From NCBI GenBank assembly GCA_045538195.1, contig JAZSRA010000012.1:1-47369 (forward strand): DNA of 47,369 nt, written 5' to 3'. The notes below the pieces were generated by a model, which did no database searches, was not told where the DNA came from, and worked only from the letters and a program-made list of their open reading frames with translations. A program made the position numbers and the translations under genes. This DNA is from SVTX01 sp045538195 (GTDB taxonomy: Bacteria; Bacillota; Clostridia; Oscillospirales; CAG-272). Position 1 is the first letter of the stretch. Every line of letters starts with the position of its first letter. Positions 32,344 through 44,000 of the stretch are shown here, piece after piece.

Positions 32344-32796
32344 TTATTCTGCGTCCTTTGTAAGAGTTATCGTCAGCTCGGCGGAGCCCTCGGGGAAGGT
32401 ATAGGATGCCTCACCGGTGTAGCCGTCGAGGTTTACCTTGACGGTATATTCTGCTTCGTCAAACTCAAAGGTAGCCACGCCATCGGCGTCGGTAGCAGAG
32501 GGAAGCTTGCAGATATCACCCACGCAAAGCTGAACGAATGCGCCTGCAAGAGCGTTGCCCTCGCCGTCTACAACGGTTACCTTGTAGATAACCTTTGTGT
32601 TTTCGGGAGCGGTGCTTTCGGTCTCCTCGGTGTCATCGGACTCTTCCGTTCTGGAATCAGATTCTTTTTCTGTTGATTCTTCGCTCGAAGATTCGGCGCT
32701 GCTGTTATCCGTAACGGGGGTAAAATCGCAGGAGCAAGCAAGCAACAGAGTTGCGAGAAGAATACAGAAAAATGAGAGAATTCTTGTTTTTATCAT
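32344..32796 (-). CDS. Small lipoprotein with carboxypeptidase-regulatory-like beta domain
   Basis: The start at 32796 follows GGAGG by 5 bases. The 150-residue protein has a lipobox at LLACSC (Cys ~21), a Ser/Glu/Thr-rich spacer (~27-65), and one beta-sandwich domain of the CarboxypepD_reg/SpaA kind (VTVVDGEGNALAGAFVQL, then DGVATFEF and VNLDGYTGEASYTF). Two Cys in CVGDIC could form a disulfide. Related domains occur in both neighbouring larger lipoproteins, so the three probably work together at the cell surface. No enzymatic function is visible. Confidence 0.8.
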   Translation of the reverse strand: MIKTRILSFFCILLATLLLACSCDFTPVTDNSSAESSSEESTEKESDSRTEESDDTEETESTAPENTKVIYKVTVVDGEGNALAGAFVQLCVGDICKLPSATDADGVATFEFDEAEYTVKVNLDGYTGEASYTFPEGSAELTITLTKDAE

Positions 32797-32850
32797 ATTG
32801 ACCTCCATTGTAATTTTTATTTGCATATAGACTTCAAAAATGCGATTGAT

Positions 32851-34827
32851 TTATTCGTAATATCCGCAGTAGAGCAGCCAAGCGTATTCCTGATTATAGG
32901 GCGCGCCGAGAAGCACTCTTGTGAATATATTGGTGTCTTCGTTATCGGACCACCAGCCGTTTTTGTCACCAAAGGCCTTTACCGCTTCGGCAAGCTTTTC
33001 GGTCAAGGGAACGCGCACAGGCTCTGTGGGAGCTGACGTAGCCTCCATAGGATCGGGCATACCGCACTGAATGAAAAGCTCGTTGTAGCTGCGCTTTTCA
33101 ACGACGTTTCCGTCATTATCGTAAATGTATGTTCCCATTCTCTGGTGAGCGCAGATTGTGAAAATGCTTGCGATATATTTAGAATCTGTGGTAAGGTCTA
33201 TAAAGATAACGGGACCGTCCTCGCTGCCGAGGTGATAATATCCGTCCTCTGGGTTAAGAACCGCAGAAAGGGAGGTGTTGGCAACGTCAAAAAGAACGAA
33301 AGTGCCGTCTTTGGGATAATTTTTCATTTCTTCAATTTTAGACGCACTTTCTTGATAAGGCGTCCAAGGCTGATCTACAAGTCTTGTTCCGGGGTCTCCC
33401 GCGTTCTGAATGTTGAGAACACATTCGGTTGCCCCGTTCGACTTTACAGCAAAGACGTAAGAAGCTCCGATATTGGAGGGATAGATGCTAAACGAAAGTC
33501 CGTTTCCGTATTTCGAGAAGTCGCTATTATCCTTGGAAATATCATTGCCTTGAACGAAGAACGTGCCGCCGTGATAGCTGACGGTAAGATCGGAATCACA
33601 CTCGTAGGTGATCGTGTATATAGCAGCGACCTCGGGAGCGAAAATGAAGAATGAGTAATCGTTTGGGGTAAGGGAAACTTTATACGATCCTTCTGTAATG
33701 TATTGAGCTTTGTAGTCGGCATCAATAGGAGAAGAAACGTATATCGGGTCTTCTGCTTCCTTCGCGGCGCGATAAAGCTTTATGCTTAAAGATTTATGAG
33801 CCGTTGAGATCGTACAGGATGATGTGTCATATACATATTCCTCGGAGAGCAGTGAAAGATCAAGCTCAACGGTATAATCTCCATCTTCCAGATCAAATGT
33901 GGTATACTGACCGTTATAGGGAGACATTTTGACCACTTCGCCATCCTTGAGTACCTTGACGATAATATCGGTCATAGGATTTCCAAGACCGTCGGTGATC
34001 CAGACACCGTAATTCCCCTTGAATCCGCAGGAAGTACAAACTCCGCCTATGAAGGAGTGACCCTTGGGAGCGATGAGCATCTGGGACGCGGTGATGGTTC
34101 CGCATACGCTGCATTTTTTTCCGTCGGTAGTGCCTGCTTCGTTACAGGTAGGCGCCTTACCGAGAATAGTTTCTTCTGTGTGGTTGTTAGTTTTTGCTGT
34201 TATTTGAGTATCAATGGTTTCACCGCACTCGCAAATAAGGGAGATTATTCCTGTTTCTACGCAAGTGGCTGGCTTTGTTACTGTCCAAGAGGTTCCGGAA
34301 TGAACGTGATCGACGCTGATGGTAGGAATAGCTTCGGTAAAAAGAACCAGTTCGCAACGGGTGCATTCCTTATGCTTTTTTCCCTCTGTGTCGGCAGTAG
34401 CGGTCAGGTCTATTATCCAGTCGCTCTCCGAATGTCCAAGGGCGGAGATCATATCTTGTGGTATGATGACGGCATCGCAAACAGAGCATTTTTTGCCCTG
34501 CGTAAGACCTTCCTCGGAGCAGGTTGCTGCGCGGCCCTCGACTATTTTCTCGGTGTGAGCCAGCATTTCGACATCCTCGGTTTCAAGGATCTCGCCGCAT
34601 GTGATACATTCCTTGTGCTTTGAGCCTTTTGAAGAGCAGGTCGCGTCGGCATCAACGATCCAATCGCTTTCCTGATGCTCGTCGCATTCGGCAGATAAGC
34701 TTTCGTCGGTGTCTCTACTTGTCTCCAAAGGAGTTGAAGAAAAGAAATCACAGGAGACCGCGAAAAGGGTCATAACCGAAATTATACATATAGCAAACGC
34801 TATTTTCGCATATTTGTTGATATTCAT
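32851..34827 (-). CDS. Lipoprotein with tandem CxxC repeats and shared surface modules
   Basis: The start at 34827 has GGAGG 7 bases upstream. The ~658-residue protein has a lipobox (FAVSCD), then a repeat array (~25-270) with CITCGE, CSVCDA, CTRCEL, CECGE, CSVCGT and CTSCGF. Each unit has the form ATC...G...C..C...ALGH, as in surface proteins of gut Bacillota; the Cys and His could bind metal or undergo thiol exchange. A beta domain (~277-355, VWITDGLGNPMTDIIVKVL) follows and is shared with the small lipoprotein. The C-terminal part (from ~515) has DGYYHLGSEDGP and a CGYYE end, a module also found in the TlpA-like lipoprotein upstream. Exact role unknown. Confidence 0.78.
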   Translation of the reverse strand: MNINKYAKIAFAICIISVMTLFAVSCDFFSSTPLETSRDTDESLSAECDEHQESDWIVDADATCSSKGSKHKECITCGEILETEDVEMLAHTEKIVEGRAATCSEEGLTQGKKCSVCDAVIIPQDMISALGHSESDWIIDLTATADTEGKKHKECTRCELVLFTEAIPTISVDHVHSGTSWTVTKPATCVETGIISLICECGETIDTQITAKTNNHTEETILGKAPTCNEAGTTDGKKCSVCGTITASQMLIAPKGHSFIGGVCTSCGFKGNYGVWITDGLGNPMTDIIVKVLKDGEVVKMSPYNGQYTTFDLEDGDYTVELDLSLLSEEYVYDTSSCTISTAHKSLSIKLYRAAKEAEDPIYVSSPIDADYKAQYITEGSYKVSLTPNDYSFFIFAPEVAAIYTITYECDSDLTVSYHGGTFFVQGNDISKDNSDFSKYGNGLSFSIYPSNIGASYVFAVKSNGATECVLNIQNAGDPGTRLVDQPWTPYQESASKIEEMKNYPKDGTFVLFDVANTSLSAVLNPEDGYYHLGSEDGPVIFIDLTTDSKYIASIFTICAHQRMGTYIYDNDGNVVEKRSYNELFIQCGMPDPMEATSAPTEPVRVPLTEKLAEAVKAFGDKNGWWSDNEDTNIFTRVLLGAPYNQEYAWLLYCGYYE

Positions 34828-34862
34828 ATTTTTCCTCCATAAATGCGGAAAACTGTTATTTG

Positions 34863-34894
34863 TGGGGTGTCGCACGCGCGACACCCCATTTTTT
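34863..34894. other. Perfect hairpin between two lipoprotein genes
   Basis: TGGGGTGTCGC and GCGACACCCCA form an 11-bp stem around a 4-base loop. A six-T run follows on the plus strand, so the terminator polarity is opposite to the lipoprotein genes; on their transcript it is a plain intercistronic hairpin. Confidence 0.7.
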
Positions 34895-34905
34895 AGCAAT
34901 AAATC

Positions 34906-37788
34906 TTAGGGTGCGGGAGTAATGTCAGTGCTACCAAGATGTCTGTAATAATAGCAAAGCTTAGTCCAGGAATTAGTTACTCCCTTGAAGGAATATTTGT
35001 CCATAAGCTGTTGGAGCAGAGAAGCAAGCTCTGCGTCAACGGGAACGCAACCTTCAAGCTCAGGTGCGTCATCGGTCTTGGGAAGCATCTTTTCAAGGTA
35101 AGCGGAGATCTCGTCTGTGAGATCGTCACCGCCGCCGTGATACTTGCCCGCAAAAATCTCCTCAAGCTTGTAGATGCCTGCCCACTCCTCGTAGGAGTCG
35201 CCCCAGAGATCCTTATAATATTTGAGGCAAGCTTCTTTGTCTCCACCAAGCTCTTTAAGCTTTGCAAGGACCATCTGGTCGGTCTCGTCAACCGAGAAAT
35301 CAAAGCCTCCAAGTTCGATCATCTTTTCAATAGAGTGTGAGAACATCCCCGTTGAGGTAGAGAAGTCGGCGTAAACGATAGAGCCGAGAGTTCCGTCCTC
35401 ACGAAGCTCGTGATAGAAGCCGTCCTCTCCAAGCTTAACGTTGATACCGCCTGCGACGGTCTCATTGATCTGACCACCCGTGCTTTCATGGAACGTGAAA
35501 TATCCGGGAGATGCAAGATGGAAATGGTCGTAGCTTTCGCCAATGTAGGAAACCGTAAAGGTAAAGGTTCCTGCGGCGTAGATGTCATAATAAGCGATGT
35601 CGATGTAATAGGTTTTGCCTGCTTCAAGATATTCTATCATGAAGACGTTAACTGTATCAAGCTTGTATTCGCCAAAGGGTCGGTCGACCACTGCCGCGGT
35701 GTGTATGATCTCTTGGTTTTCGTCGAATATCCAACCGTTAAGAGGTTGATCGGACTGAGACTTGATGAAATATACGCCCGACTTTTGGGGAACGAACTTG
35801 TATTTAAGTCCGCGAGGCATAATAACTCTGCCGTCGTAGGTTACGGTGTTGAATTTTTCCTCGGTCTCGGTGGAGAGTACCGTGTCAAAAGCCGCGAAGA
35901 ACGCGACGCCCTTAACGGGGTCCTCAAGCTGCTTATCGGTGCCGTAAGCGTCGTAATAAGAGCAAGCCTGAAGCCACTGATCGGGATTGTTCTTTTCAAA
36001 TCCAACGATGTCGGCTGCCTTTTCAAGTATCTGCTTTAGCTCCTCGGTAACGGGGGAGAAGCCGTAAAGCGTGCCGTTTATAGAATAGTTGCAATAGTTA
36101 ACAAGAATTTCATAGAGGTTAACTCCGTCAGAGACCAGCTTTCCGTCGTATCCAAGCTGATTAAGGGATTCGGCGCTGAGCTGGGTTTCTGCCATCAAGT
36201 TGACGAGAAGGAGAGGACCGTTAGCGTTGCCAACGTGATAGTATCCGTCTTTCTCATTAAATACGGGAGTAATATACTGCTGGTAACCAAGACCATTGGC
36301 GTTAGGCTTGGTAGCCGCTTGACGGGGAATGTACGTGGGAGTACTTACCTCGCTTGCGGAGACCTTACGGAAATTGCGGAGATATACGGTATCGTCGCCC
36401 GTGTCGGTCGAGTCGTCCTTCAAATATATGAAAGAAACGGTATATTCACCGTCCTCTGTGGCAACGTAGGGGAAGCAGGTAGACCAGTCCTCGCTGACAC
36501 CCGAAAGTCTGTAAATATCCTTTTCGTTGACAAGGATATAGAGAATGTCAACGCCGATCTCGCTTTCTGCGAACCAATCGATAGCAAGAGCCTCGCCAGC
36601 GATCATATTTACTGTCGCGTGGAGAGTTGCAAAGGAAGCGTCCTTGTATTTGTTAGAAGGATATACGCAGGATTGTCCGTTCTTCTCACCGATGAGGAAG
36701 GGCCAGGAATACTCGGCGTCGTTTGATTCGGTTTCGGGATAGTAGGTTGCGGTAAAACCTGCGCCGTTAAGAACTGCGCCTATCTCCTCGGAGGAGGGCA
36801 TCTCAACGTCGGGCTTTTCTATGGGAGTAAGCTCGTCGATCGAGGTGATGAGCTTCTGCTCATAGTTTTCAGCGGAGAAATGCTCAAAAGCTGCAATGAA
36901 GGGCTTTTCGCTGGTAAGTCCGCCTATCTCGATAAGGCAGATAGTACCGTAGCGGTCAACGAATATAGACGTAGGATAGCCTTGGAGATTGAATGCCGAG
37001 CCAAGTCTTGAAAAATCCTTTGCCACGGGGAAGGTAAGACCCATAGTAGCCTTGAAATCTCTTACGGCTACGTCGTTGTCGCCCGCGTAGTTGTTGAGAG
37101 CAATAATCTCGATCTCGTCGCTGAATTTCTCATAAGCGCTTTGCATATAAGGAAATTCGTTGATGCAGGGTGAACAGGTGGAGTACCAGAAATTGATAAG
37201 CACGCCCTTCTTTGTTTTAAGAGCCTCGGAAAGTGTGAATGTGCTTCCGTCGGTAGTTGTAACGGTGAAATCACGGATGATATCGCCAAGCTCGTACTGA
37301 ACGCCCGTAAGGTCGGAGTCCGCAATGACGGAGGAGGAGAGAACTATTTCAAGTGCCTTTCCTTCGAATGCATAGCTTTCCTCAACGATATAGCCTTCAA
37401 GATCGTCTTCCGAGAGCTTGAGCGTATAACCGTCGGCAGGATCAAGAGAGATCTTTCCCATACCCTCATCGTCGGTCTTGCCGTAGGTAACGAGGTCATC
37501 GCCAAGATATATGTAGAAATTGAGCTTGGACATAGGACGACCGCCGATAGATCTGATGCTGACGGTATATTCTACCTTGCCGTCATTGTTTGTCTCGCCG
37601 TTTTGAGTATCGCTCTCGTCTCCCGAAGTCTCGGAATCAAGAGTGTCGGTCGTTTTCGATGAAGTCTCTTCGCCGAATATACCACTAAACATAGCACCGA
37701 GGTCGCATCCTGTAAAGGAAAGCGCAACAGTACCGAAAGAGATGAGCATAGCCAGCGTGATAGCAATTTTTTTAAGGTTTTTTCTCAT
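34906..37788 (-). CDS. Large TlpA-like thioredoxin lipoprotein
   Basis: The start at 37788 has GGAG 6 bases upstream. The ~960-residue protein has a lipobox (LSFTGCDLG, Cys ~28), a Ser/Thr/Glu spacer, a carboxypeptidase-regulatory-like domain (~75-155), and a TlpA/redoxin domain (~170-320) with active site WYSTCSPCINEFPYMQ and the cis-Pro loop GYPTSIF. Downstream are a galactose-binding-like beta region (~345-480), a module with DGYYHVGNANGP (~520-630), a pre-peptidase-like domain, and a second DGFYH module ending CYYYRHLG. The CxxC is CSPC, unlike CGPC of the membrane-linked partner. It is probably the external recipient or source of thiols in this cluster. Confidence 0.85.
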   Translation of the reverse strand: MRKNLKKIAITLAMLISFGTVALSFTGCDLGAMFSGIFGEETSSKTTDTLDSETSGDESDTQNGETNNDGKVEYTVSIRSIGGRPMSKLNFYIYLGDDLVTYGKTDDEGMGKISLDPADGYTLKLSEDDLEGYIVEESYAFEGKALEIVLSSSVIADSDLTGVQYELGDIIRDFTVTTTDGSTFTLSEALKTKKGVLINFWYSTCSPCINEFPYMQSAYEKFSDEIEIIALNNYAGDNDVAVRDFKATMGLTFPVAKDFSRLGSAFNLQGYPTSIFVDRYGTICLIEIGGLTSEKPFIAAFEHFSAENYEQKLITSIDELTPIEKPDVEMPSSEEIGAVLNGAGFTATYYPETESNDAEYSWPFLIGEKNGQSCVYPSNKYKDASFATLHATVNMIAGEALAIDWFAESEIGVDILYILVNEKDIYRLSGVSEDWSTCFPYVATEDGEYTVSFIYLKDDSTDTGDDTVYLRNFRKVSASEVSTPTYIPRQAATKPNANGLGYQQYITPVFNEKDGYYHVGNANGPLLLVNLMAETQLSAESLNQLGYDGKLVSDGVNLYEILVNYCNYSINGTLYGFSPVTEELKQILEKAADIVGFEKNNPDQWLQACSYYDAYGTDKQLEDPVKGVAFFAAFDTVLSTETEEKFNTVTYDGRVIMPRGLKYKFVPQKSGVYFIKSQSDQPLNGWIFDENQEIIHTAAVVDRPFGEYKLDTVNVFMIEYLEAGKTYYIDIAYYDIYAAGTFTFTVSYIGESYDHFHLASPGYFTFHESTGGQINETVAGGINVKLGEDGFYHELREDGTLGSIVYADFSTSTGMFSHSIEKMIELGGFDFSVDETDQMVLAKLKELGGDKEACLKYYKDLWGDSYEEWAGIYKLEEIFAGKYHGGGDDLTDEISAYLEKMLPKTDDAPELEGCVPVDAELASLLQQLMDKYSFKGVTNSWTKLCYYYRHLGSTDITPAP

Positions 37789-37818
37789 AAAAATCTCCAT
37801 TTCGCATATTTACTCTTT

Positions 37819-37847
37819 AGATTACCATATATTCGATAAAAAATCAA
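37819..37847 (-). promoter_or_regulatory. Promoter of the lipoprotein cluster
   Basis: Reverse strand TTGATT (37847-37842), 17 bases, TAATCT (37824-37819), about 31 bases before the TlpA-like lipoprotein start. The -35 hexamer is identical to that of the ferredoxin-thioredoxin operon. Confidence 0.6.
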
Positions 37848-37929
37848 GAGGCAGAAGAAATATTACATTTTTTTCACGATAAAGTTACAAATGGCGACGG
37901 AAAAATACTGAAGATCGGCTCGAAAACAC

Positions 37930-37958
37930 TTGAAATTTTCTTGAATATATGATATAAT
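37930..37958 (+). promoter_or_regulatory. Promoter of the surface subtilisin gene
   Basis: TTGAAA (37930-37935), 17 bases, TATAAT (37953-37958). A leader of ~75 AT-rich bases leads to GGAAGG and the start codon at 38040. Confidence 0.75.
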
Positions 37959-38039
37959 CATAAATACTTGCGCGATTATATTATTAATTGTATTAATAAA
38001 TAATCCAACAAATTAAATTCCCACGGAAGGAAAAATCAA

Positions 38040-41000
38040 ATGGCAAAACGAAAAACACTGATGAAATGGGGAAGCGTGGCGACCGTTTCTATACTGATAC
38101 TGGCTATTGCCGTGTCGGCACTGGTCGGTTTTGGCGGAAACACCTCGGGTGAGGTCTCCTCTATCATCAACACAAGCGACCGAAATATCAATAAGAACCT
38201 TGGTCAGTTCATCGACAGCTCGGTAATGTATAAGCTGCCCGATACTGTCAAGGAGACTGACGACATATCGGTCATTATTCAGACAAAAAAGGACTCGCTT
38301 CTTGACGCGTACGACAAGGCGGACACCGAGCTTTCTTTCTCGCAGTTCGTCTTCTCGGATGACGCAAAGGCGGTCACTGACGATATCATCAAGGAAAAGA
38401 AAGTAATAACCGACGCTTTTGACGAGCAGGGCTTTGATTACACTCTCGGAGCCGACTATAAGGCGATCTTCGGCGGCTTTGAGGTAGTTATCAAAGCGGG
38501 AGATTTCGAGCATCTCTGTAACGCGCTCGGAGACAGAGCTACGGCTATCGTGGGCGACGAATACAAGGCTTGCGAGACCCAGCTCGTTGAAAACAAGGTA
38601 AACGTTTATGAAACGGGAATCTTCAACAGCTCCTCCTTCGGTTACGACGGCACGGGAATGGTAGTCGCAGTCCTTGATACGGGTCTCGACTACAACCACA
38701 CCGCTTTCTCGGTCAATAACTTTACCGCTGACAGAAGCAAGCTTGGTATGACCTTTGCCGACGTCGAAAGCTTTATTTCCGACACCAAGGCAAGCAAGCT
38801 CCATTCGGGACTTACCGCGGCGGACGTTTATCTGAACGAGAAGGTACCTTTTGCCTTCGACTATGCCGACTACGACCCCGACGTTTATCCCATGACGCCT
38901 CAGGCAAGTGAACACGGAACTCACGTTGCGGGCGTTATCGCAGGCAAGGACGACGTTATCACAGGCGTCGCTCCCAACGCGCAGCTTGCAATAATGAAGA
39001 TATTCTCCGACGTTGTCTCCACCGCGAGAACCTCCTGGATACTCAGCGCTCTTGAAGATTGCGTTATCCTTGAGGTAGACGTTATCAATATGTCCATAGG
39101 TACAAGCTGCGGATTCAGCAGAGAAATGGACAAGGAGGCGATCTCGGGCGTATACGATCGCATCCGCGAGACGGGAATCAGTATGGTGGTTGCGGCATCT
39201 AACAGCTTCAACTCGACCTACGGCTCGGAGAAGAACGGAAACTTAGGTCTTACGTCCAATCCCGACAGCGCAACGGTAGGCTCTCCTTCCACCTACGAGG
39301 GCGCAATGTCGGTAGCATCTATCAGCGGTGTAAAGACCCCCTACATACTCTACGACGGCAAGATCGTTTACTTTACAGAATCCACCGACCGCGTTGCCGA
39401 GGAGAAGAATTTTTATGACGATATTCTTCCCGAGGGAGTCGATTCGATGGAGATCGAATACGTCACGATCCCGGGTGCCGGACGTTCTGCCGATTACAGC
39501 GGAATAGACGTTACGGGCAAGATCGTGCTTGTGCGCCGCGGAGCTACCACATTTGAAGAAAAGGCAAACGTAGCACAGAGCAAGGGCGCTGCGGGTATCA
39601 TCATATACAACAACGTGTCGGGTGACATCAAGATGAACGTCGGAGACGCAACTCTCGGTGTTTGCTCGATCGGTCAGGACGACGGTGAGATGCTTGCGGC
39701 GGCAGGAAGCGGAAAGATAACTCTCAGCCGCTCCCAGACCTCGGGTCCCTTTATGTCCGACTTCTCGTCCTGGGGTCCCACTCCCGATCTTGGCATCAAG
39801 CCCGAGATCACCGCGCACGGCGGTATGATCTATTCGGCAGTTCCGGGACAGAGCTACGACCGTCAGTCGGGTACGTCTATGGCATGCCCCAATATCGCTG
39901 GTGTGACCGCACTTATCCGTCAGTACGTGGTGCAAAATTTCCCCGAGATCGCCAACGATCCCGTAAAGGTAACTGCTCTGGTCAATCAGCTTATGATGTC
40001 CACTGCCGACATCGTATATAACGTAAACGGACTGCCCTATGCCGTAAGAAAGCAGGGAGCAGGTCTTGCGAACCTTGACAACATTGGAAATACAAAGGCT
40101 TACATCATCACCTACAAAGACGGTGAGGAGATGGACAAGACCAAGATCGAGCTTGGTGACGATCCCACAAAGAGCGGTGTCTACACTCTCACCTTCTCGG
40201 TGAAGAACTTTGGCCACGCGTCGCTTTCCTACGACGTTTCGGCATACGTTATGACCGAGGGTGTCAGCGATACCAAGACAAATCAGGGTGAGACCACCGT
40301 TGACGAGCTTGGATATATCCTTGACGGAGCAAACGTGGCTATTACCTCTTACAGCAACGCAACCGTAAACGGCATGAACCTGACCGTTGGCGCAGGACAG
40401 ACCGCAAGCGTTACCGTAACTATCACTCTCTCCGACGCCGATAAGAAATATCTCGACGACTCCTTTGAGAACGGTATGTACGTTGAGGGCTTCGTGGTCC
40501 TTGACGCGGCGGACGAAAAGGTGGTCGACCTCAGCGTTCCTTACCTCGCTTTCTACGGCGACTGGACACGCGCGCCTCTCTTCGACCTTGATTACTACGC
40601 AACCAACAAGGACGAGCTGGACGACTCCATCGACCTTCTTGATAAAACTCTCCCCGATGCCTACGCTACCCGTCCTATCGGTAGCGTTCAGGACGACTAC
40701 GTAAGCTTCCTCGGCTCATTCTACTTTGTGCAGGATCCTGCCACAAAGCAGATCAGCGCCGACAGAAAGTACGTCTCTCTTTCTAATCAAGAGGGTTCTG
40801 TTCATGAGCTGAGCAACGTCTGGGCGGGACTTCTCCGAAACGCGTCCAAGATAGTAGTGACTATCTCAGACGCTTCCACGGGAGAGGTAGTCTTTGAAAC
40901 GGTGGACGATGACGTCCGCAAATCCTACGGCGACGGCGGATCGATATACCCCGCCGACGTAAAGATAGGCTTTGATGCCTACGAGCATAATCTCAAAAAC

Positions 41001-44000
41001 AATACCAAATATAACGTAAAGCTCCAAGGTTATCTTGATTACGGCGACGGAGGACTTGAAACCAACCTTAATAACACCTTCGAGTTTCCGCTTGTAACCG
41101 ACTTTGAAGCGCCCGCGGTTACCGATTGCGAGTTCTATACCGAATATGACCGCACTGCTGAAAAGACCCGTCTTTTTGCAAAGATAGCGGTATACGATAA
41201 CCACTATTCCATGGCATTGCAGGTAGGCTACGTCAAGCTCGACTCCACAGGCAGCAGCTATATGTTGGAGACCTTCGATCAGTACCTTACCCCCGTATAT
41301 TCCGAGGAAAATTCGACCTCTTACGTCGTCTACGAGCTTACAGATTACGTTGACGACATCAGACGCGGCGCTGTCAATAAGAACAGCTTCACCGTCGCGA
41401 CGTACGACTACGCGCTCAACACGGCCACCTACGAGATAGCTCTCCCCGATGATTTCGAGGCGTTCTATTTTGAGGAGGAAAGCCTGACTTTGAGTCCCAA
41501 TCAGGTCTACACCCTTACTCCCAAGTCCTATCCCGATACCCAGTGGACAGAGCTGCTCACCTATATCTCCACAAACGAAAAGGTTGCTCACATCGTTAAT
41601 AATAAGGTGGTCACGGTAGCTCCCGGTCAGACGGTTATTATCGCGAGAGATCCCGTCACCAATCAGCAAACGACCTTTGAGCTGACGGTTCTCGGCGAAG
41701 GTGACGAGGGCTACGTAAGATACGACAAGCCCGTCACAGACAACTTCGTGCTTACGGGATATAAGACTAATAAAGCCTACTACTTCCTGTCAAGCGACGA
41801 GCGAGACATCGGAAGCACGGGCGACGAGATGAAGTTTGTCGGAAACGGATATTCGATGGAGATGTTCCCGTCGGAATCTGTCACTCTCCGTTATAAGCTT
41901 GACGCATATTTCCCGAATGACACAGAGGTGGTTGCCGTATCCAGTAACGACAACCTCGTGCAGGTTGAAAAGGTGAACGGCGAGTGGGTCATTACCGCGC
42001 TTGCAGAGGGATACGCGTCGGTATCGGTTGACGTATTGCTTGACGGTAGCAGCACCTACTACTCTCAGTCCATTGATATTGAAATAAAGGATCCCTACAT
42101 GACCACAGGCCCCTCGCTGACCCATTACTTCGGTATGGGCGGTAGGGTAGAGATACCCGCGAGCCTTGCTATCACCGATATAGGTCAGTTCGCCTTCTCC
42201 AACTTTGATTACGTTGCAAAGGGTCCCGGTGACGAGATAAGCGAAGACGACCCCACGACCACTAAGCAGTGGTTCCTTGGAGACGATACCATTGAGGAGG
42301 TAGTCATTCCCGAGGGAGTTAAGACTATCGGCTCTTACGCATTCGCAAATCTCACCGCGCTCAAAAAGGTAGTTCTTCCTTCCACCCTTGAAAGAATAGA
42401 TTTCGGTGCGTTCTACGGTTGTACCGCTCTTACCGAGGTAGAGGGAATTGAAAAGGTTAAATTTATCAACCGCGGAGCCTTCGAGGGTTGCTCCTTGAAG
42501 GGAACCGTTGAGTTGACCAACGCAGTAGCTATCGCAGACAGAGCCTTTGCGGGCAACACCAAGCTTGACGGCGTGGTGCTTGGCAAGAACGTTCAGTCGG
42601 TGGGCGCGTACGCGTTCGCGGGCAATATCGGTCTTGACAGCGTTAAGATCGAGGCTGAGATCATAAAGCTCGGTCAGTACGCGTTTGACGGATGCGAGTC
42701 CATTAAGGAGATAAGCATCAATGCGGCGGTAATCCCCACGGCGGCGTTCAACGAGTGTAAGTCTCTTGAAACCATAACTCTTGGAAAGGACGTTGCGGTC
42801 ATCGGCGAGTACGCATTCAGCAACGCGGCGGCGACCAAGATATTCGTTGACGAAAACAATAAGACCTTTGAGTCTGCGAAATCCGGTGAGTATCTGACCA
42901 ACAAGGCAGGGAACGAGCTGCTTTTGGTTGCTCCCGGCATAAAGGGTCAGCTTGATATTACCGACGGCAAGATCACCTCTGTAGCAAACGGCGCTCTTTC
43001 GGGCAATCTCAATATAACCTCGGTAAATATCCCAAGCGTAACAAAGGTAGGCAACTATGCCTTCGCATATTGCGAGAAACTGACCGAGATCAAGCTCGGC
43101 GAGCTTGAAACTATCGGCGACTACGCATTTTACAGAACGGGTATCGATACCGTTCCTTCGCTTGACCGAGTAGAGAAGATAGGCGACTATGCCTTTGCTT
43201 ATACTGACGTAACGTCCCTGACAGTCCGCGACGGAATGACCGTCGGTGAGGGCGCGTTCAGAGAATGTAAATCGCTTGCTACCGTGGTGATAGGCAATAA
43301 CGTGACTATCGGCGACGACGCATTCCGTCTCGACAGAGAGACCAACTTTACCGAGGAGCCGGGTTCTTATCGCGGCGAGAACGGAAAGCTTGTCTACTAC
43401 TACATATACACGTCGCCTCTCCACAGTCTCACCATCGGTAACGGCGTAAATATCGGCGACGGCGCGTTTATGGGCGCTGCGGAGCTTGTTTCCGTAGAGC
43501 TTGGCGACGGAGCGATAATCGGCGACAACGCGTTCTATAACGCGGTAATGCTTAAAGATATTGACCTGTCGGGCGCGGTATCTATCGGTGGCGGCGCATT
43601 CTCAGGCGACGTGCTTTACGAGTTCGCTGATCAGAATATGTCCGAGCCTCAGATAGACGAAAACAGAGAATACGTATATAGATATTACGCGCCTCAGATT
43701 GAATATGCGGTTCTGTCGAGCGCTAAATCCATTGGAGAGGGTGCGTTTGAATACTGCCGTCAGCTCAAACGCGTAGATCTCGGAAGCATAACCGAGATAC
43801 CCGCAAGAGCCTTCAACCTTTGCATAAACCTCGAAAGCGTTGACCTTTCAAAGGTTAAGATCATTGGCGAGAACGCATTCTGCGAAGCGGCGCTCACGTC
43901 GGTATCTCTTGACAGTGTATGGAAAATCGACAAGTACGCTTTCGTTTATAACGATAAGCTGACAGAGGTAAGCTTTGGACCTACCGACGAACTCAGATTG

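Noticed and set aside
41790..43424. 544-codon open frame on the minus strand inside the subtilisin/LRR gene
   Set aside because: It is antisense to a well-supported coding region, has no ribosome binding site or recognisable domain, and reflects the codon periodicity of the LRR array. The same applies to 39243-40217, 40866-41669 and 38013-38924.
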